NCBI GenBank assembly: GCA_013003325.1
Contig: JABDJU010000214.1
Span: forward strand, 1 to 7,482
Direction: 5' to 3'
Origin: Acidimicrobiales bacterium
GTDB lineage: Bacteria > Actinomycetota > Acidimicrobiia > Acidimicrobiales > SZUA-35
Length of the DNA: 7,482 nt
This document shows positions 6,867 to 7,482 of the stretch, piece by piece. The stretch's first letter is position 1. Each line of letters opens with the position of its first letter. The notes beneath the pieces were generated by a model that was given only the letters and a program-made list of their open reading frames with translations, was not told the DNA's origin and did not search any database. The translations under genes and the position numbers were made by a program.

Positions 6867-6949
6867 TAAGGTTGCGTGTCCACCGGCGGAAAACCGGAGG
6901 AAAAAGAGCGTGTGCCGACCTTGCGGGCGGCGTAATCACGGGGACTTCA
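6867..6949 (+). promoter_or_regulatory. Leader of the dehydratase gene: -10-like box, SD hairpin, tiny upstream frame
   Basis: TAAGGT (6867-6872) fits the actinobacterial TANNNT -10 pattern, though no convincing -35 is present. Just downstream, CCACCGG (6880-6886) and CCGGAGG (6894-6900) can pair around the loop CGGAAAA with six pairs and one A-A mismatch, plus a T6879-A6901 pair. This would place the SD-like GGAGG (6896-6900) in a stem. A GTG at 6912 begins a seven-codon frame (VPTLRAA) ending in TAA at 6933-6935; it and another GTG at 6910 lie 9-11 bases after GGAGG. A second, weaker SD (GGGGA, 6940-6944) serves the ATG at 6950. This resembles a translational control leader, but it matches no riboswitch family I know. 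Confidence 0.35.
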
Positions 6950-7482
6950 ATGGCGGACCTTACCCAGTCTATTACTCGGCGCTTCCTGCGCTTTCGCAAC
7001 CTCTCGTTGCTGGTGTTGGACATCCTGGCGTGGTCGATCACGCTCGTTCTGGCGACCGCGGTGCGCCTGGAGTTGGTTGACACCAGCCTTGACATTCGGC
7101 GCGTCGGTTCGATGGTTCTGATCGCCGCCGCAGCTCACGTCTTCGCCGCTGTCCTGGCGCCCACCTACGCCCTGAACCGTATCGGTACCGGCGGTGACGC
7201 CGAAGCCACGGTAACCACCTGGGCGATCGCCAGCGTTCCGATCATCGTGGCAGACGTCATGCTGTCGCCGCGCCCGGTGCCCCTCTCGGCGCTTGCGCTG
7301 GCGATACCGGCCGCGCTGGTGATCATGTTCGGCATGCGGTTTGGCTGGCGGCGGCTCTCCGACCGAACGGCACTCCGAGCCACCAACCTTCGCCGGGTCC
7401 TCGTGTTCGGCGCCGGCGACGGCGGCGAGCAGATCATCCGAGCGATGAAGCAAGACCCCGACAGCGTCTTCCAGCCCGTTGG
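6950..7482 (+). CDS. FlaA1/CapD/WbpM-like nucleotide-sugar dehydratase/epimerase, N-terminal part
   Basis: From the ATG at 6950, 177 codons run open to the right edge. Four hydrophobic segments, at about residues 18-38, 53-72, 89-105 and 112-130, form the N-terminal membrane domain of long polysaccharide-biosynthesis dehydratases such as WbpM, PglF and CapD. An NAD-binding-like Rossmann start follows: RRVLVFGAGDGGEQIIRAM (148-166), with the glycine motif G154-x-G156-x-x-G159. In full-length relatives (about 600 residues) a second, catalytic SDR domain follows and removes water from a UDP-sugar, usually UDP-GlcNAc, to give a 4-keto-6-deoxy sugar. That domain lies outside this window, so catalytic residues cannot be checked. 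GGGGA at 6940-6944 is a fair SD, five bases from the ATG. It is on the same strand as the WecG/TagA gene but 393 bases away, so it may have its own promoter. An alternative is a sugar-phosphate transferase with a similar N-terminal domain; the glycine-motif context favours the dehydratase. Confidence 0.82.
   Translation, partial: MADLTQSITRRFLRFRNLSLLVLDILAWSITLVLATAVRLELVDTSLDIRRVGSMVLIAAAAHVFAAVLAPTYALNRIGTGGDAEATVTTWAIASVPIIVADVMLSPRPVPLSALALAIPAALVIMFGMRFGWRRLSDRTALRATNLRRVLVFGAGDGGEQIIRAMKQDPDSVFQPV

Larger units (their letters stand above)
6557..6949. other. 393-base stretch between transferase and dehydratase genes
   Basis: No confident gene is seen here. The left two thirds hold a doubtful open frame (6559-6807), described separately. 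The right third has lower GC and looks like the promoter and leader of the dehydratase gene. I find no hairpin followed by a T-run that would serve as an intrinsic terminator after 6556, so read-through from the upstream operon is possible. A GTCGACGTCGAC dyad at 6667-6678 may simply be a Val-Asp-Val-Asp coding repeat in the doubtful frame. Confidence 0.5.

Overview
This GC-rich window looks like part of a cell-surface polysaccharide (exopolysaccharide or capsule-type) biosynthesis locus. GC-rich codon use, weak or absent Shine-Dalgarno (SD) sites before several genes, a lipoprotein-type export signal and the mix of families would fit an actinobacterium, possibly an acidimicrobial lineage. No marker gene is present, so the taxonomy is only a guess.

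Layout, left to right. (1) Bases 1-669, minus strand: N-terminal part of a lipoprotein with a right-handed parallel beta-helix domain, running off the left edge. (2) 670-806: short divergent spacer with an imperfect inverted repeat. (3) 807-2063, plus: a GT-B glycosyltransferase of the GT4 type. (4) 2060-3478, minus: a Wzx-like polysaccharide flippase whose stop codon interlocks with that of gene 3 in the tetranucleotide CTAG. (5) 3478-4476, minus: a GT2-like (GT-A) glycosyltransferase, coupled to the flippase through TGATG. (6) 4477-4602: divergent promoter region with a perfect 12-bp palindrome. (7) 4603-5772, plus: a second GT-B glycosyltransferase. (8) 5783-6556, plus: a WecG/TagA/CpsF-family glycosyltransferase. 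(9) 6557-6949: a 393-base stretch with one doubtful small reading frame and a leader in which an SD-like GGAGG sits in a hairpin. (10) 6950 to the right edge, plus: the membrane and Rossmann start of a FlaA1/CapD/WbpM-like nucleotide-sugar dehydratase.

A plausible joint role (inference): the dehydratase supplies a modified nucleotide sugar. The WecG/TagA enzyme and the three other transferases assemble an undecaprenyl-linked oligosaccharide on the cytoplasmic face, and the flippase moves it across the membrane. The beta-helix lipoprotein may bind or modify the exported polymer outside. No polymerase, chain-length regulator or initiating phosphoglycosyltransferase is visible here.

I see no CRISPR array, tRNA, rRNA, insertion sequence or convincing intrinsic terminator. 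The most useful second looks are the leader of the dehydratase gene, the altered active-site motif of the first glycosyltransferase, and the interlocked stop codons. I do not see strong evidence for a new kind of system.
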